DNA from: Shinella sp. XGS7
GTDB taxonomy: Bacteria > Pseudomonadota > Gammaproteobacteria > Burkholderiales > Burkholderiaceae_C
Length of the DNA stretch: 64,000 nt
Direction of reading: 5' to 3'
NCBI RefSeq assembly: GCF_020535565.1
Contig: NZ_CP084758.1
Coordinates: 3,609,001-3,673,000, forward strand
The notes beneath the pieces were generated by a model. It worked only from the letters and a program-made list of their open reading frames with translations, searched no databases and was not told where the DNA came from. Position numbers and translations under genes: made by a program. Numbering within the stretch: position 1 is the stretch's first letter; the number at the start of each line of letters is the position of its first letter. Shown here piece by piece: positions 16,435-27,234 of the stretch.

Positions 16435-17642
16435 AGACCAGCACGCTCATCCGCCCGCAGCACGGCGTGACCCTGATCGAGGCCCTGGTCTCGCTGCTGG
16501 TCATGGCCTTCGGCATGGTGGCCCTGATCGGCCTTCAGGGCACCATGCGCAACAGCGCCGACCTGGCCCGACAGCGCACCGAGGCCGTGCGCCTGGCCCA
16601 GCAGGAGATGGAAACCCTGAGGGCCTACTCGCTGCTGCAGGCCTCCGGGAATGCCGAGGATCAAAGCCGCGCCTATGCCCAGATCGTCTCCGAGCCCACG
16701 CGCACGGATGCCGGCGATGAGATCGGCAACGCCAGCTACAACCTCACCCGCACCGTGAACCCCACGGCCGACGGGCTGGGTGTCGCGGTCGCCGTGCAGG
16801 TGGTCTGGCAGGACCGTTTCGGCCAGCAGCAGCAGATCCAGCTGGACAGCGTGATCAGCCGCAGCGATCCGCGCCTGGCCGGTGCGCTCTCTGTTCCGCC
16901 CGACGGCACGCCGCTGCGCCGCCCCGCCGACCGGCATCCGACCATCCCACCCGAAGCCAGGGATCTGGGCGACGGCCGCAGTCTGCTCAAGCCGCCGGCC
17001 CTGGCCAGCGGCGTGGCCTGGATCTTCGACAACAAGAGCGGCCTGATCATCCAGCTCTGCAGCGGCCTGTCGGCCTCCGCCACCACCGAGACCCTCAGCC
17101 AGGCCGATATCGAAGCCCAGTGCAGCGGCAGCGTCAACGCCATGCTGCTGGCCGGCCATGTGCGCTTCTCCACCGGCGAGACCCCCGACCCCGAGTTGCC
17201 CCTGAGCCCCGCCCTGCCCCTGAATCTGGGCCTGGTGGCCGTCATCGACAAGCTGCCCGCCCCCACCCACGAGTGCTTCAACAACGCGCCGCCCGCCGCC
17301 GACCCCACCCGCACACAGGGCGTGCGCTACTACTGCATCGTCTACCCCAACGTCGGGCGCACGCCACCGAGCTGGGACGGACGACTCAACATCCTGGATC
17401 TAGCGCTCAGCGGGCCCAGCGCCTACCGCGTGTGCCGCTACAGCGCCGATTACAACGCCGACAAGAGCATCGGCAATGCCGAGCATCCCTTGAACTACCT
17501 CAAGGTCGAGGGCTCGCTTGTGCTGCAGAACTTCCTGGTGGTGGCCGGCTCGCGCCGCTGCCCGGCCGGCTACCCGCTGGATCCGAGCCAGGGGCATTTC
17601 TTCAACAGCGCCACCGTCGAGCATCAGCCCGATCCTCAGTAA
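16431..17642 (+). CDS. pilV: minor pilin PilV-like
   Basis: 403 residues. The leader ends QHG before VTLIEALVSLLVMAFGMVALIGLQ, the PilV/GspI pattern, followed by RNSADLARQRTEAVRLAQQEMETLRAYSL in parts. The large C-terminal domain contains six or more Cys and looks extracellular. ATG 16431 overlaps the previous stop. This is the last gene of the pilin run; the next gene, ribD, has its own -10 box right after the pilV stop. Confidence 0.8.
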   Translation: MKTSTLIRPQHGVTLIEALVSLLVMAFGMVALIGLQGTMRNSADLARQRTEAVRLAQQEMETLRAYSLLQASGNAEDQSRAYAQIVSEPTRTDAGDEIGNASYNLTRTVNPTADGLGVAVAVQVVWQDRFGQQQQIQLDSVISRSDPRLAGALSVPPDGTPLRRPADRHPTIPPEARDLGDGRSLLKPPALASGVAWIFDNKSGLIIQLCSGLSASATTETLSQADIEAQCSGSVNAMLLAGHVRFSTGETPDPELPLSPALPLNLGLVAVIDKLPAPTHECFNNAPPAADPTRTQGVRYYCIVYPNVGRTPPSWDGRLNILDLALSGPSAYRVCRYSADYNADKSIGNAEHPLNYLKVEGSLVLQNFLVVAGSRRCPAGYPLDPSQGHFFNSATVEHQPDPQ

Positions 17643-17661
17643 GCAGGCGGCTGAGCGCGGC

Positions 17662-17667
17662 TAGACT
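17662..17667 (+). promoter_or_regulatory. -10 box (TAGACT) 6 bases before the ribD start
   Basis: The box ends 6 bases before the ATG at 17674, so a transcript starting at the normal distance would begin at or next to the start codon (leaderless or nearly so). Confidence 0.45.
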
Positions 17668-17673
17668 GCCGCC

Positions 17674-18801
17674 ATGACCGCTGTCGAAGACTCATTCAGC
17701 GCCGCCGACGAAGCGGCCATGCGCCAGGCCCTGGGCCTGGCCGAACAGGCCATCGGCCTGAGCGATCCCAATCCCCGCGTCGGCTGCGTGATCCTGGCAC
17801 CCGACGGCCGGTTGCTGGGTGCCGGCCATACCCAGGCCGCGGGCCAGCCCCATGCCGAGGTCATGGCCCTGCGTGACGCGCAGGCGCGCGGCGAGGATGT
17901 GCGCGGTGCCACCGCCTACGTCACCCTGGAGCCCTGTTCCCATCACGGCCGCACCCCGCCCTGCTGCGACGCCCTGATCGCAGCCGGCCTGGGGCGGGTG
18001 GTGGTGGCCCTGGGCGACCCCAACCCCCAGGTGGCAGGCCAGGGCATGGCGCGCCTGCAGGCCGCCGGCATTCGCACCGGCCTGGGCCTGCTGGCCATGC
18101 CGGCGCGCGAACTCAATATCGGCTTCTTCTCGCGCATGCTGCGTGCTCAGCCCTTTGTGCGCATGAAGATCGCGGCCTCGCTGGACGGCCGCACCGCCCT
18201 GCCCGACGGCCGCAGCCAGTGGATCACGGCCGAGCCTGCCCGGCGTGACGGCCATGCCTGGCGGCGCCGCGCGGGGGCCTTGCTGACCGGTATCGGCACG
18301 GTGCGCGAGGATGATCCACGCCTGGACGTGCGCCTGGTGGAAACGCCCCGCCAGCCCCTGCGCGTGATCGTGGACTCGCGCCTGGAGACCCCGCCGGCGG
18401 CGCGCATCCTGCAGCCGCCCGGACAGGTCCTGATTTTTGCCGCCCAGGATTCGCCCGAACGCGCCGCTGCCCTGCGGGCGACCGGCGCCGAGATCGTGCT
18501 GCTGCCCGATGCGCAGGGCAAGGTCGATCTGGCCGCCCTGATGCGTGAGCTGGGTGCGCGCGGCGTCAACGAGCTGCATGTGGAGGCCGGCCACAAGCTC
18601 AACGGTTCCCTGCTGCGCGCCGGTCTGGTGGACGAGTTCCTGGTCTATCTGGCGCCCAAACTGCTCGGCCAGGGCCGCGAGATGGCCGCCTTCGGCCCCT
18701 TGGAGGCCCTGGACCAGGCGCCGCAGCTGCGCTGGCGCGAGATCACGCCGGTGGGCGAGGATCTGCGCCTGATCGCCCGGCCGCGCGGCTGGTCACTCTA
18801 G
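17674..18801 (+). CDS. ribD: riboflavin biosynthesis deaminase/reductase RibD
   Basis: Bifunctional: deaminates the diaminopyrimidine made from GTP and then reduces its ribose side chain. 375 residues. The deaminase zinc site is HAEVMAL (His about 60) plus PCSHHGRTPPCC (Cys about 87 and 96). The reductase half starts around residue 160 (KIAASLDGRTALPDG) and includes GIGTVREDDPRLDVR and a late LHVEAGHKLNGSLL. It starts 31 bp after the pilin operon and is followed after 20 bp by ribBA. No riboflavin synthase gene lies between them. Confidence 0.96.
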   Translation: MTAVEDSFSAADEAAMRQALGLAEQAIGLSDPNPRVGCVILAPDGRLLGAGHTQAAGQPHAEVMALRDAQARGEDVRGATAYVTLEPCSHHGRTPPCCDALIAAGLGRVVVALGDPNPQVAGQGMARLQAAGIRTGLGLLAMPARELNIGFFSRMLRAQPFVRMKIAASLDGRTALPDGRSQWITAEPARRDGHAWRRRAGALLTGIGTVREDDPRLDVRLVETPRQPLRVIVDSRLETPPAARILQPPGQVLIFAAQDSPERAAALRATGAEIVLLPDAQGKVDLAALMRELGARGVNELHVEAGHKLNGSLLRAGLVDEFLVYLAPKLLGQGREMAAFGPLEALDQAPQLRWREITPVGEDLRLIARPRGWSL

Positions 18802-18807
18802 CCCGCC

Positions 18808-18813
18808 TACAAT
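18808..18813 (+). promoter_or_regulatory. -10 box (TACAAT) 8 bases before the ribBA start
   Basis: TACAAT ends 8 bases before ATG 18822 and lies entirely in the 20-bp gap after ribD. It suggests an extra, nearly leaderless promoter for ribBA-ribH-nusB. Confidence 0.5.
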
Positions 18814-18821
18814 CACGCCCT

Positions 18822-19925
18822 ATGCCCATATCACCCGTTCCCGAGCTGGTTGCCGAACTGGCAGCCGGCCGCATGGTCATTCTGGTTGACGAGGAAGATC
18901 GCGAGAATGAAGGCGACCTCGTGCTCGCGGCCGACCATGTGAGCCCCGAGGCGATCAATTTCATGGCCAAGTACGGCCGTGGCCTGATCTGCCTGACCCT
19001 CACCCGCGAGCGCTGCGAACGCCTGCAGCTGCCGCCCATGGCCACGCGCAACGGTACCAAGCATGGCACGGCCTTCACCGTGTCCATCGAGGCCGCCACA
19101 GGTGTGACCACCGGCATCTCGGCCGCCGACCGCGCCCGCACCGTGCAGGCCGCCGTGGCCCGCCATGCCCAGGCCAGCGATCTGGTCCAGCCTGGCCACA
19201 TCTTCCCCCTGCAGGCGCAGGACGGCGGCGTGCTGATGCGCGCCGGCCATACCGAAGCCGGCTGCGATCTGGCCCAGATGGCCGGTCTGAGCCCCGCCAG
19301 CGTGATCTGCGAGATCATGAAGGACGACGGCACCATGGCCCGCCTGCCCGACCTGGAGCTCTTCGCCCAGGAGCACGGCCTGAAGATCGGCACCATTGCC
19401 GACCTGATCGAGTACCGCAGCCGCAACGAATCCATCATCACGGCCGCGGGCTCGCGCCCCATGCAGACGGCCCAGGGTGAATTCCTGGCCCGCAGCTTCC
19501 GCGACCGCAGCGGCGCCCTGCACCTGGCCCTGAGCCTGGGCCACTGGACGCCCGAGGACGAGGTGCTGGTGCGCGTGCACGAACCGCTGTCGGTGCTGGA
19601 CCTGCTGGAAACCGGCCCCTGCAACCATTCCTGGCCCCTGCCCAGCGCCCTGGCCGAGATCCAGCGCGCCGGCCGCGGCGTGGCCGTGCTGCTGAACTGC
19701 GGCGAGGAGGCCGAGGGTCTGGCGGAGCGCCTGCAGCGCCCGGTCAACGCCGGTGCAGCTCCTCGCGCCACCATGGACCTGCGCACCTACGGCGTGGGGG
19801 CCCAGATCCTGCGCGAGTTGGGTGTGCAGCGCATGCAGCTGCTGGGCAGCCCGCGGCGCATGCCCAGCATGACGGGCTATGGCCTCGAGGTGAGCGGCTT
19901 CCGCGCCCCGGACAACAACTCTTAA
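18822..19925 (+). CDS. ribBA: 3,4-dihydroxy-2-butanone 4-phosphate synthase with degenerate GTP cyclohydrolase II domain (RibBA-like)
   Basis: 367 residues. The N-terminal half (to about residue 205) is a complete RibB domain: [13 protein letters not shown], the catalytic [13 protein letters not shown] and the substrate loop [12 protein letters not shown]. The C-terminal half has the fold-like segments of GTP cyclohydrolase II ([18 protein letters not shown]) but lacks the zinc Cys motif and the GDxxxSxRxHSxC-type region, being replaced by [18 protein letters not shown]. So only the butanone-phosphate activity is expected; a true RibA should be elsewhere. Such hybrids are common in Betaproteobacteria. 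Confidence 0.92.
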   Translation: MPISPVPELVAELAAGRMVILVDEEDRENEGDLVLAADHVSPEAINFMAKYGRGLICLTLTRERCERLQLPPMATRNGTKHGTAFTVSIEAATGVTTGISAADRARTVQAAVARHAQASDLVQPGHIFPLQAQDGGVLMRAGHTEAGCDLAQMAGLSPASVICEIMKDDGTMARLPDLELFAQEHGLKIGTIADLIEYRSRNESIITAAGSRPMQTAQGEFLARSFRDRSGALHLALSLGHWTPEDEVLVRVHEPLSVLDLLETGPCNHSWPLPSALAEIQRAGRGVAVLLNCGEEAEGLAERLQRPVNAGAAPRATMDLRTYGVGAQILRELGVQRMQLLGSPRRMPSMTGYGLEVSGFRAPDNNS

Positions 19926-19938
19926 GGACCTTCATTTC

Positions 19939-20403
19939 ATGCAAGCAGCCGACAAAGGCCAGGCCGTCAATCTGAACGGCCAAGACCTGCGCATTGGCAT
20001 CGTGCAAGCGCGCTTCAACGACGAGCTCACCTCCGCCCTGGCCAAGCACTGCATCGAAGAGCTGCAGGCCCTGGGCGTGAGCGCCGCCGACATCCACCAC
20101 ATCACCGTGCCCGGCGCCCTGGAAGTGCCGGTGGCCCTGCACGCCCTGGCCGAGCGCGAGGACTTCGACGCCTTGGTGGCCCTGGGCTGCATCATCCGCG
20201 GCGAGACCTACCACTTCGAGCTGGTGGCCAATGAAAGCGGCGCAGGCGTGACCCGTGTCTCGCTGGACTACCAGATCCCCGTGGCCAATGCCATCCTCAC
20301 CGTCGAGAACGAAGAACAGGCCTGGGCCCGCGTGGACGAAAAAGGCCGCGACGCCGCCCGTGTCGCCATCGAGATGGCCAATCTGCTGGACACCCTGCGC
20401 TGA
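19939..20403 (+). CDS. ribH: 6,7-dimethyl-8-ribityllumazine synthase RibH
   Basis: Condenses the butanone phosphate (from RibB) with the ribitylamino-uracil to give lumazine. 154 residues. Family motifs: [10 protein letters not shown] (about 19-28), [11 protein letters not shown] (about 57-67) and [15 protein letters not shown] (about 84-98) with the catalytic His at about 94. It starts 13 bp after ribBA and ends 8 bp before nusB, in the classical ribH-nusB order. Confidence 0.97.
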   Translation: MQAADKGQAVNLNGQDLRIGIVQARFNDELTSALAKHCIEELQALGVSAADIHHITVPGALEVPVALHALAEREDFDALVALGCIIRGETYHFELVANESGAGVTRVSLDYQIPVANAILTVENEEQAWARVDEKGRDAARVAIEMANLLDTLR

Positions 20404-20411
20404 ACACGACC

Positions 20412-20891
20412 ATGGCTGAAGACAAGAAGACCAACAAGCCGGCCGGCAAGCGTGCCGCGCCCAAGTCCGCCCGCCGCCGCGCCCGCGAGGCCGCGCTGCA
20501 AGGCCTCTACCAGTGGCTGCTGGCCGGCGAGGACGCCGGCGCCATCGACGCCCATATGCGCGAGCAGGACGGCTTCAACAAGGCCGACCAGGCCCATTAC
20601 GAAGCCCTGCTGCACGGCTGCGTGATGGAGGCCGCCGACCTGGACGCCGTGCTCGCAGCCCATGTGGACCGCAAGACCACCGAGCTTTCGCCCATCGAGC
20701 ACGCCGTGCTGATGATCGGCGCCTACGAGCTCAAGCACTGCATCGACATCCCCTACAAGGTGGCGATCAACGAGGCGGTGGAGCTGGCCAAGAGCTTTGG
20801 CGGCACCGACGGCCACAAATACGTCAACGGCGTGCTGGACCGTGCGGCCGTGGACCTGCGCCCGACCGAGGTCAAGGCCGCCAGGCGCTGA
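20412..20891 (+). CDS. nusB: transcription antitermination factor NusB
   Basis: Binds boxA RNA with NusE/S10 during rRNA transcription. 159 residues. A basic N-terminal tail ([16 protein letters not shown]) precedes the NusB domain that starts [19 protein letters not shown]. The C-terminal family block [26 protein letters not shown] is intact. It lies 8 bp after ribH and 31 bp before the aminotransferase gene. Confidence 0.97.
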   Translation: MAEDKKTNKPAGKRAAPKSARRRAREAALQGLYQWLLAGEDAGAIDAHMREQDGFNKADQAHYEALLHGCVMEAADLDAVLAAHVDRKTTELSPIEHAVLMIGAYELKHCIDIPYKVAINEAVELAKSFGGTDGHKYVNGVLDRAAVDLRPTEVKAARR

Positions 20892-20922
20892 GCCCCCTCG
20901 CCCATCCGCACGCACGCAAGCC

Positions 20923-22115
20923 ATGAAGCTGGCCCAGCGGCTCGATCACATCGAGCCCTTCTACGTGATGGAATGCGCCAAGGCCGCGGCCGAGATCGCC
21001 CGCAGCGCGGCCTGCGATCCGGCCCAGGGTGGCCGGCGCATGATCTACCTGAACATCGGCGAACCTGATTTTGCCGCGCCGCCCGCCGTGCAGGCCGCGG
21101 CCCAGGCCTGCATCGCGGCCGGCCGCACCCAGTACACGCCGGCCGCCGGCCTGCCGGCCCTGCGCGAGGCCATCGCGCGCTGGTACGGCACGCATTTCGG
21201 CCTGCAGATCGCGCCCGAGCGCATCGTGGTCACGGCCGGGGCCTCGGCCGCGCTGCAGCTGGCCTGTCTGGCCCTGTTCGAGCGCGGCGACCGGGTGCTG
21301 ATGCCCGACCCCTGCTACCCCTGCAATCGCCATTTCGTGGCCGCGGCCGATGCCGAAGCCGTGCTGCTGCCGGCCGGGCCCGAGCAGCGCTTCCAGCCCT
21401 CGCTCGCGCAGATCGAGGCCGCCTGGGACGCCCACACCCGCGGCGTGCTGCTGGCCTCGCCCAGCAATCCCACCGGCACCTCCATCGAGCCGCAGGAAAT
21501 GCGCGCCATCGTCGAGGCCGTGCGCGCGCGCGGCGGCGTCAGCATCGTGGACGAGATCTACCTGGGCCTGAGCTACGAGGCCCATTTCGGCCACAGCGTG
21601 CTGGCCCTGGGCGAGGATGTGATCTCGGTCAACAGCTTCTCCAAGTACTTCGGCATGACCGGCTGGCGCCTGGGCTGGCTGGTGCTGCCGCCGGCCCTGC
21701 TGCCCGCGGTGGAAAAGCTCACGCAGAACCTCTTCATCTGCGCCTCCAGCGTGGCCCAGCATGCGGCCCTGGCCTGCTTCGAGCCCGAGCAGCTGGCGAT
21801 CTACGAGCAGCGCCGCGCCGAGTTCCGCGCCCGGCGCGACTACATCGTGCCGGCCCTGCAGCAGCTGGGCTTCACGGTGCCGGTGATGCCCGACGGCGCC
21901 TTCTACGTCTGGTTTGATGTCTCGGCCTTCAGCGACAGCAGCTGGGACTTCTGCTTCGAGATGATGGACAAGGCCCATATCGCCCTGACCCCAGGCAAGG
22001 ACTTCGGCAAGCTGGGTGCGGAGCGCTGGGTGCGCCTGTCCTTCGCCAGCAGCCTGGATGATCTCAAGGAGGCCGTGGCCCGCCTGGCCGCCGCCCTGCC
22101 CGCCAAGAAAACAGC

Positions 22116-22119
<4 letters not shown>
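20923..22119 (+). CDS. PLP-dependent class I/II aminotransferase
   Basis: 398 residues. Visible PLP motifs: YLNIGEPDF, VTAGASAALQLA (phosphate-binding loop), SPSNPTGT, the Asp-Tyr region VDEIYLGLSY, and the lysine block SVNSFSKYFGMTGWRLGW. The C-terminal Arg motif is RWVRLSFASSLDDL. It belongs to the aspartate/alanine-type aminotransferases; the substrate cannot be read from sequence. I chose the ATG at 20923 (MKLAQRLDHI), which begins family-like sequence; upstream in-frame codons overlap nusB. The stop overlaps ybgC by 4 bp, so it is likely in the ybgC-tol operon. Confidence 0.9.
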
Positions 22120-22552
<433 letters not shown>

Positions 22553-22556
<4 letters not shown>

Positions 22557-23251
22557 ATCAAGATCTTTCCATCGTCAGCCTGATCATGCACGCCAGCCTG
22601 GCGGTGCAGCTCGTGATCGCCGGCCTGCTGGCCATGTCCCTGGCCAGCTGGAGCGTGATCTTCAGCAAGTTCTTTGCGCTGTCCAAGGTCAAGACCAGCA
22701 ACGAGGGCTTCGAGTCCGAGTTCTGGTCGGGCAAGAACCTCAACGAGCTCTACAACAGCGTCAACGGCAAGCAGGGGGGCGCCCCGCTGGAGCGCATCTT
22801 CGCCGCCGGCATGCGCGAGTTCCTGAAGCTGCGCGAGCGCCGCGTCACCGAGCCCACCGCCCTGCTGGACGGCGCCCGCCGCGCCATGCGTGCCAGCTTC
22901 CAGCGCGAGCTCGATGCCATGGAGTCCCACCTTTCCTTCCTGGCCTCGGTGGGCTCGGTCTCGCCCTATGTGGGCCTGTTCGGCACGATCTGGGGCATCA
23001 TGCACGCCTTCGTGGGCCTGTCGAATCTGCAGCAGGTGACCCTGGCCACTGTGGCCCCCGGCATCGCCGAAGCCCTGGTGGCCACCGCCATCGGCCTGTT
23101 CGCCGCCATTCCCGCGGTGCTGGCCTACAACCGCTTCGCCCGCCAGATCGACCGCAGCGCCATCACCATGGAGACCTTCATCGAGGAGTTCTCCAACATC
23201 CTGCAGCGCAATGCCGGCACGCCCTCGGGCCACCATCACGGAGCCGATTGA
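22553..23251 (+). CDS. tolQ: TolQ, proton-channel protein of the Tol-Pal system
   Basis: 232-residue inner membrane protein of the MotA/TolQ/ExbB family. Membrane segments are at about residues 18-40, 135-160 and 172-195. The family core is SFLASVGSVSPYVGLFGTIWGIMHAFVGL and the later ATVAPGIAEALVATAIGLFAAIPAVLAYN (given in parts). With TolR it uses the proton gradient to drive TolA during outer-membrane constriction at division. Confidence 0.96.
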
Positions 23252-23315
23252 ATGATGCCCGCGCGTTCGATTCATCTGCTGCCCCGTGCACGGGCAGTCC
23301 TGCGGGAGTCCTGAT

Positions 23316-23753
<438 letters not shown>

Positions 23754-23803
23754 TCTCCGCCCTCCCCCCTCCCCGTGCCCCTGCATCACCCGACGTCCCG
23801 CCC

Positions 23804-24757
23804 ATGAGTGCCGCCACCGCCCTGCAACACGATTCCCTGCGTCCGCCGCCCGCTCCGGGCCTGGGCCGCGGCATCGTCCTGGCCCTGGTTGCCCATGGCC
23901 TGCTGCTGCTGGGCCTGACCGCCGGCCTGAACTGGCGCAGCCAGACCGAGCCGGCCATCGAGGCCGAGCTCTGGGCCGCCGTGCCCGTGGCCGCCGCGCC
24001 GCGCGAGGAAACGCCGCCGCCGGAACCGCAGCCCGAGCCGCCCAAGCCCACGCCCGAGCCGCCGCGCCCCGATCCGCGCCCCGATCCGCGCATTGAGCAG
24101 CAGCAACGCCTGCAGGAGCAGCGCGAGGCCGAGATCGCCGCCGAGCGCGAGAAGAAGAAAAAGCTCGAGGACAAGAAGCGCGCCGAGGAAGAGGCCGAGC
24201 GCAAGCAGCGTGAGCAGGAGCTCAAGGACAAGAAGGCCCGCGAGGAGCGCCTGAAAGCCGAGAAGGCCGAGAAGGCCGAGAAGGACAAGAGGGAAGAGCA
24301 GGCCCGCCAGGAGAAAGCCCAGCAGGAGAAGCTGGACAAGGCCAAGCAGGAAAAGGCCAAGCAGGACGCCAAGAAGGCCGAGGCCGCGCTGGAGAAACAG
24401 CGCCAGGAAAACCTCAAGCGCATCCAGGGCATGGCCGGCGCCAGCGGTGCGCCCAATGCCACCGGCACGGCCCTGCAGAGCGCCGGCCCCTCGTCGACCT
24501 ACGCCGGCCGCATCAAGGCCCGCATCCGTCCCAACATCATCTACAGCGACTCGGGCCTGGGCAATCCGGTGGCCGAGGCCGAGCTTCGCGTGGCGCCGGA
24601 CGGCACCATCGTCAGCAGCCGCCTGATCAAGCCCAGCGGCGATCCGGAATGGGACAAGGCGGTGCTGCGCGCCATCGAGAAGACCGAGGTGCTGCCGCGC
24701 GACACCGATGGCCGCGTTCCGCCCCACCTGATCATCAAGTTCCAGCCCCGCGAGTGA
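23804..24757 (+). CDS. tolA: TolA, cell envelope integrity / TonB-like protein
   Basis: 317 residues with the TolA layout. One membrane anchor (about residues 23-45), a Pro/Glu-rich stretch (about 65-95) and a long charged coiled coil of Lys/Glu/Ala repeats (about 100-205) lead to a TonB-C-like domain (YAGRIKARIRPNIIYSD, then NPVAEAELRVAPDGTIVSSRL). It links TolQR to Pal at the outer membrane. tolB and pal do not follow: a convergent DoxX gene overlaps its last 23 bases. Confidence 0.92.
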   Translation: MSAATALQHDSLRPPPAPGLGRGIVLALVAHGLLLLGLTAGLNWRSQTEPAIEAELWAAVPVAAAPREETPPPEPQPEPPKPTPEPPRPDPRPDPRIEQQQRLQEQREAEIAAEREKKKKLEDKKRAEEEAERKQREQELKDKKAREERLKAEKAEKAEKDKREEQARQEKAQQEKLDKAKQEKAKQDAKKAEAALEKQRQENLKRIQGMAGASGAPNATGTALQSAGPSSTYAGRIKARIRPNIIYSDSGLGNPVAEAELRVAPDGTIVSSRLIKPSGDPEWDKAVLRAIEKTEVLPRDTDGRVPPHLIIKFQPRE

Positions 24758-25235
24758 AGGAGCCGGCCCGCCAGCCGTCCAGCGACCAGCGGCCCGCGCC
24801 GCACAGCAGCAGCATGAGCAGCAGCGCGCCCCAGAGCTGATGGCCCAGCAGGGCGGCGGGCGCGATCTCGGCCAGGCTGAGCACCGCCACCACATTCACC
24901 ACCGAGAGCCCCGCCGCCGCAAAGCGCGTGGCCAGCCCCAGCACCAGCAGCACCGGCAGCACGAGCTCGCCGCCCGTGCCCAGCCAGGCCGCCAGCTCGG
25001 GCGGCAGGCCCGGCACGTGGTACTCGTCCTGGAACAGGGCCAGCGTGATTTCCCAGTCGCGCAGCTTGCTCAGGCCGGAAAGCCAGAAAACCCGCGCCAC
25101 ATAGAGCCGCGCCAGCAGCTGGGCCAGCCAGCGCGCCTGCGTGAGCAGGCTGGCCAGGGGCGGCGTCATCTGGCGCGGCCGCTCCAGGCCGGCGTCGCAG
25201 GCAGCCTGCCACAGCGTGTTCAGAAGGGTCTTCAT
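24735..25235 (-). CDS. DoxX-like membrane protein in the bufferin operon
   Basis: 166 residues with four predicted membrane segments: about residues 35-50 (ARLYVARVFWLSGLSKL begins the DoxX motif), 75-95 (GELVLPVLLVLGLATRFAA), 100-120 and 130-150. The FWLSGLSKLRDW motif is typical of DoxX proteins encoded with DUF692/DUF2063 genes. The start codon overlaps the bufC stop by 4 bp, so it is the last gene of the bufA-bufB-bufC operon. Its role there (perhaps redox or metal handling) is inferred only. The end overlaps tolA on the opposite strand. Confidence 0.85.
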   Translation of the reverse strand: MKTLLNTLWQAACDAGLERPRQMTPPLASLLTQARWLAQLLARLYVARVFWLSGLSKLRDWEITLALFQDEYHVPGLPPELAAWLGTGGELVLPVLLVLGLATRFAAAGLSVVNVVAVLSLAEIAPAALLGHQLWGALLLMLLLCGAGRWSLDGWRAGSFTRGAGT

Positions 25236-26002
25236 GCCGTGCTTTCGTGTGAGGGCGCTGTGTCGGGCTGCGCGTCCTGCGGGGCCTCCTCCAGCCCCAG
25301 CAGCCAGCCCGCGCCGAGGGCCTGCTGCAGCCAGGCCGCAAAGTCGAAATCGGGATGCCGGGCCAGGCAGGCGTCCAGGGCCGCCGCCAGCGTGGGCTGG
25401 CTGATGAGCTGGCGCATGAAGTCCAGTGTGGCGGGCTGGTCCGCCAGGTCCTGCTCGCGCACCCGCCAGCCCTGGCGCCAGACCAGCTGATGCGGCGCCA
25501 CGCATTGCAGGCCCGGCGCCAGCCGGGCCCGCCAGGCCCGCTCGGGCTGTGCCGCCAGCCGGCCCAGGCTGGGCAGATCGGCCGGCACATCGGCCGCGCG
25601 TTCGGCCCCATGGCAGGCCCACTCCAGCCGGGCCAGCGCCACCAGCTCCCGCTCCATGCCCGGCTGAGCGGCCAGGAAGGCGGGCAAGTCCTGCCCCCAG
25701 TCGCCCAGATCGCCGCTGCGCGGCGGTTGCCGGCGCCAGAAGCTCCAGGCCATGGCGGCAAAGTCCGCCTGGCCCAGCTCGGCCTGCAGGCGCGGATAGG
25801 CGGCCGCCAGCGCCCGGTCCGCCAGGCCCTGGGCGTTGCGCCGATAGGCTTGCAGCCCCAGGGAGGGCGAGGCTTGCTGAACGTTCAGGGCCTGGGGTGC
25901 CTGCCCCGGCGCGAAGCCGCTGAAGCGCCCACTGTCCAGCGACGCCAGCAGGGCCTGCTGGCGCTGCAGCTCACGCTGGCGGGCGTCTTCGGCGCCGTTC
26001 AT
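25232..26002 (-). CDS. bufC: BufC-like protein, DUF2063 (putative DNA-binding) family, partner of the MNIO enzyme
   Basis: 256 residues. The DUF2063 N-terminal part contains [39 protein letters not shown] in parts. The family is annotated as DNA-binding but in RiPP clusters it acts as the peptide-recognition partner of the DUF692 enzyme; that role comes from published work on bufferins. ATG 26002 overlaps the bufB stop by 4 bp (ATGA). The upstream in-frame stretch to 26143 lies inside bufB and is rejected as a start. Confidence 0.88.
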   Translation of the reverse strand: MNGAEDARQRELQRQQALLASLDSGRFSGFAPGQAPQALNVQQASPSLGLQAYRRNAQGLADRALAAAYPRLQAELGQADFAAMAWSFWRRQPPRSGDLGDWGQDLPAFLAAQPGMERELVALARLEWACHGAERAADVPADLPSLGRLAAQPERAWRARLAPGLQCVAPHQLVWRQGWRVREQDLADQPATLDFMRQLISQPTLAAALDACLARHPDFDFAAWLQQALGAGWLLGLEEAPQDAQPDTAPSHESTA

Positions 26003-26859
26003 GCGCCCAGCTCCTGCGCCGCGATGGCCTCGGCCTCGGCAGCCTCCAGCAGCAGCGCATCCAGGGACGGAATGTCCTGATCCCGCTCGATCAGCGTGGG
26101 CTGCGGGCCCAGGCGCCGCAGGGCATGGCGGTAGACGGCCCACACCCCCGCCGGCACGGCGCTGGCGTGATCGTCCACCACCAGACCGTCCTGCTGGCTG
26201 TGGCCGGCCAGATGGATCTCGCCCACGCTGCCGGGCCGCAGGGCATCGATCCAGGCGCAGGCGTCGCGCCGCGCGGCCTCGGGTGCCAGACCGCGGTTGA
26301 GCGCATTGACCAGCAGATTGTTCACATCCAGCAGCAGCTGGCAGCCGCTGCGTGCCACCAGGGCGTTGAAGAACTCGGGCTCGGCCAGGGCATCGTCTTC
26401 CCAGGCCAGATAGGCGCTGAGGTTCTCCACCAGCAGGGGCCGGCGCAGCCGCTCCTGCACCTGCTGCACATGGCTCACCATCAGCTCCAGGCTGGCCTCG
26501 GTGAAGGCGATGGGCAGCAAGTCCTGCCCATGACGCGGCCCCACGCGGGCGAAGCTCGCATGGTCCGAGACCCGGACCGGCTCGATGCGCTCCACCAGGC
26601 GAGCCAGACGCTCCAGATGCCGGGCATCCAGACCGCTGGCCGAGCCCAGGGAGAGCCCCACGCCGTGCAGGCTCACCGCATAGCGGGCCCGGCCCGCCTC
26701 CAGCACCTGCAGGGCCGCGCCCCCCTCGGCAAAGAAGTTCTCCGAGTGCACCTCGATGAAGCCGAGGGTCGGCTGCTGCGCCATCAGCGCGGCATAGTGC
26801 GGCTGACGCCAGCCTATGCCGGCCTGTGGCGGCCGCGCGGAAGCGGGGCTTGCATGCAT
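25999..26859 (-). CDS. bufB: BufB-like MNIO (DUF692) peptide-modifying enzyme
   Basis: 286-residue TIM-barrel of the multinuclear non-haem iron oxidative enzyme family. Candidate metal-ligand motifs are EVHSENFF (about 36-43), [10 protein letters not shown] (about 63-72), [10 protein letters not shown] (about 99-108), [22 protein letters not shown] and the late [20 protein letters not shown]. In known bufferin systems this enzyme converts Cys residues of BufA into thiooxazole rings that bind copper. It sits 19 bp after bufA. The assignment is strong; the chemistry is by analogy. Confidence 0.92.
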   Translation of the reverse strand: MHASPASARPPQAGIGWRQPHYAALMAQQPTLGFIEVHSENFFAEGGAALQVLEAGRARYAVSLHGVGLSLGSASGLDARHLERLARLVERIEPVRVSDHASFARVGPRHGQDLLPIAFTEASLELMVSHVQQVQERLRRPLLVENLSAYLAWEDDALAEPEFFNALVARSGCQLLLDVNNLLVNALNRGLAPEAARRDACAWIDALRPGSVGEIHLAGHSQQDGLVVDDHASAVPAGVWAVYRHALRRLGPQPTLIERDQDIPSLDALLLEAAEAEAIAAQELGA

Positions 26860-26878
26860 GACAGGGACTCCGGCCGCC

Positions 26879-27166
26879 TTACTTCTTGCCGCCTTGCATG
26901 GCCTTGGCCTCCTCGGCCGTCATGCCCTTCATGCTCTTGCAGCTGCCCTTGGGCACGTACTTCCACTCGTCGGCGGCCATGTCCTTGCTGGCCTGTCCGG
27001 CGCAGGAATGGCTGCCACTCAGGCTGGCGCAGTCGTTCTGGCCGGCCTTGGCAATGCCGAAACACTTTTCCTTGCCGCTGTCCTGGGCGGCGGCGGGCTG
27101 GGCCAGGCCCAGGGCCAGGGCGGCGGCGAAGGCGGAGGACAGAACTTGGGTGCTGCGAATGCTCAT
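26879..27166 (-). CDS. bufA: bufferin precursor peptide BufA (DUF2282)
   Basis: 95 residues. A signal peptide covers about residues 1-27 ([20 protein letters not shown], cleavage near AQD), so the mature peptide of about 67 residues is exported. It holds four Cys at residues 35, 46, 55 and 76 ([28 protein letters not shown]), the DUF2282 pattern. In described bufferins some of these Cys become 5-thiooxazoles and chelate copper. The ATG at 27166 has AGGAG 7 bases upstream; the in-frame stretch above it is leader mRNA. Which Cys are modified here is unknown. Confidence 0.9.
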   Translation of the reverse strand: MSIRSTQVLSSAFAAALALGLAQPAAAQDSGKEKCFGIAKAGQNDCASLSGSHSCAGQASKDMAADEWKYVPKGSCKSMKGMTAEEAKAMQGGKK

Positions 27167-27234
27167 GAGGATCTCCTGTGTAGTGAGCTGGGGGTTTGGC
27201 AAGATCGGTGTCTTGATGTCCGACCCGTGGGTCT

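Noticed and set aside
24735-25622. Longer DoxX reading frame up to 25622
   Set aside because: The extra part lies inside bufC and lacks membrane or family features; ATG 25235 overlaps the bufC stop as in the rest of the operon.
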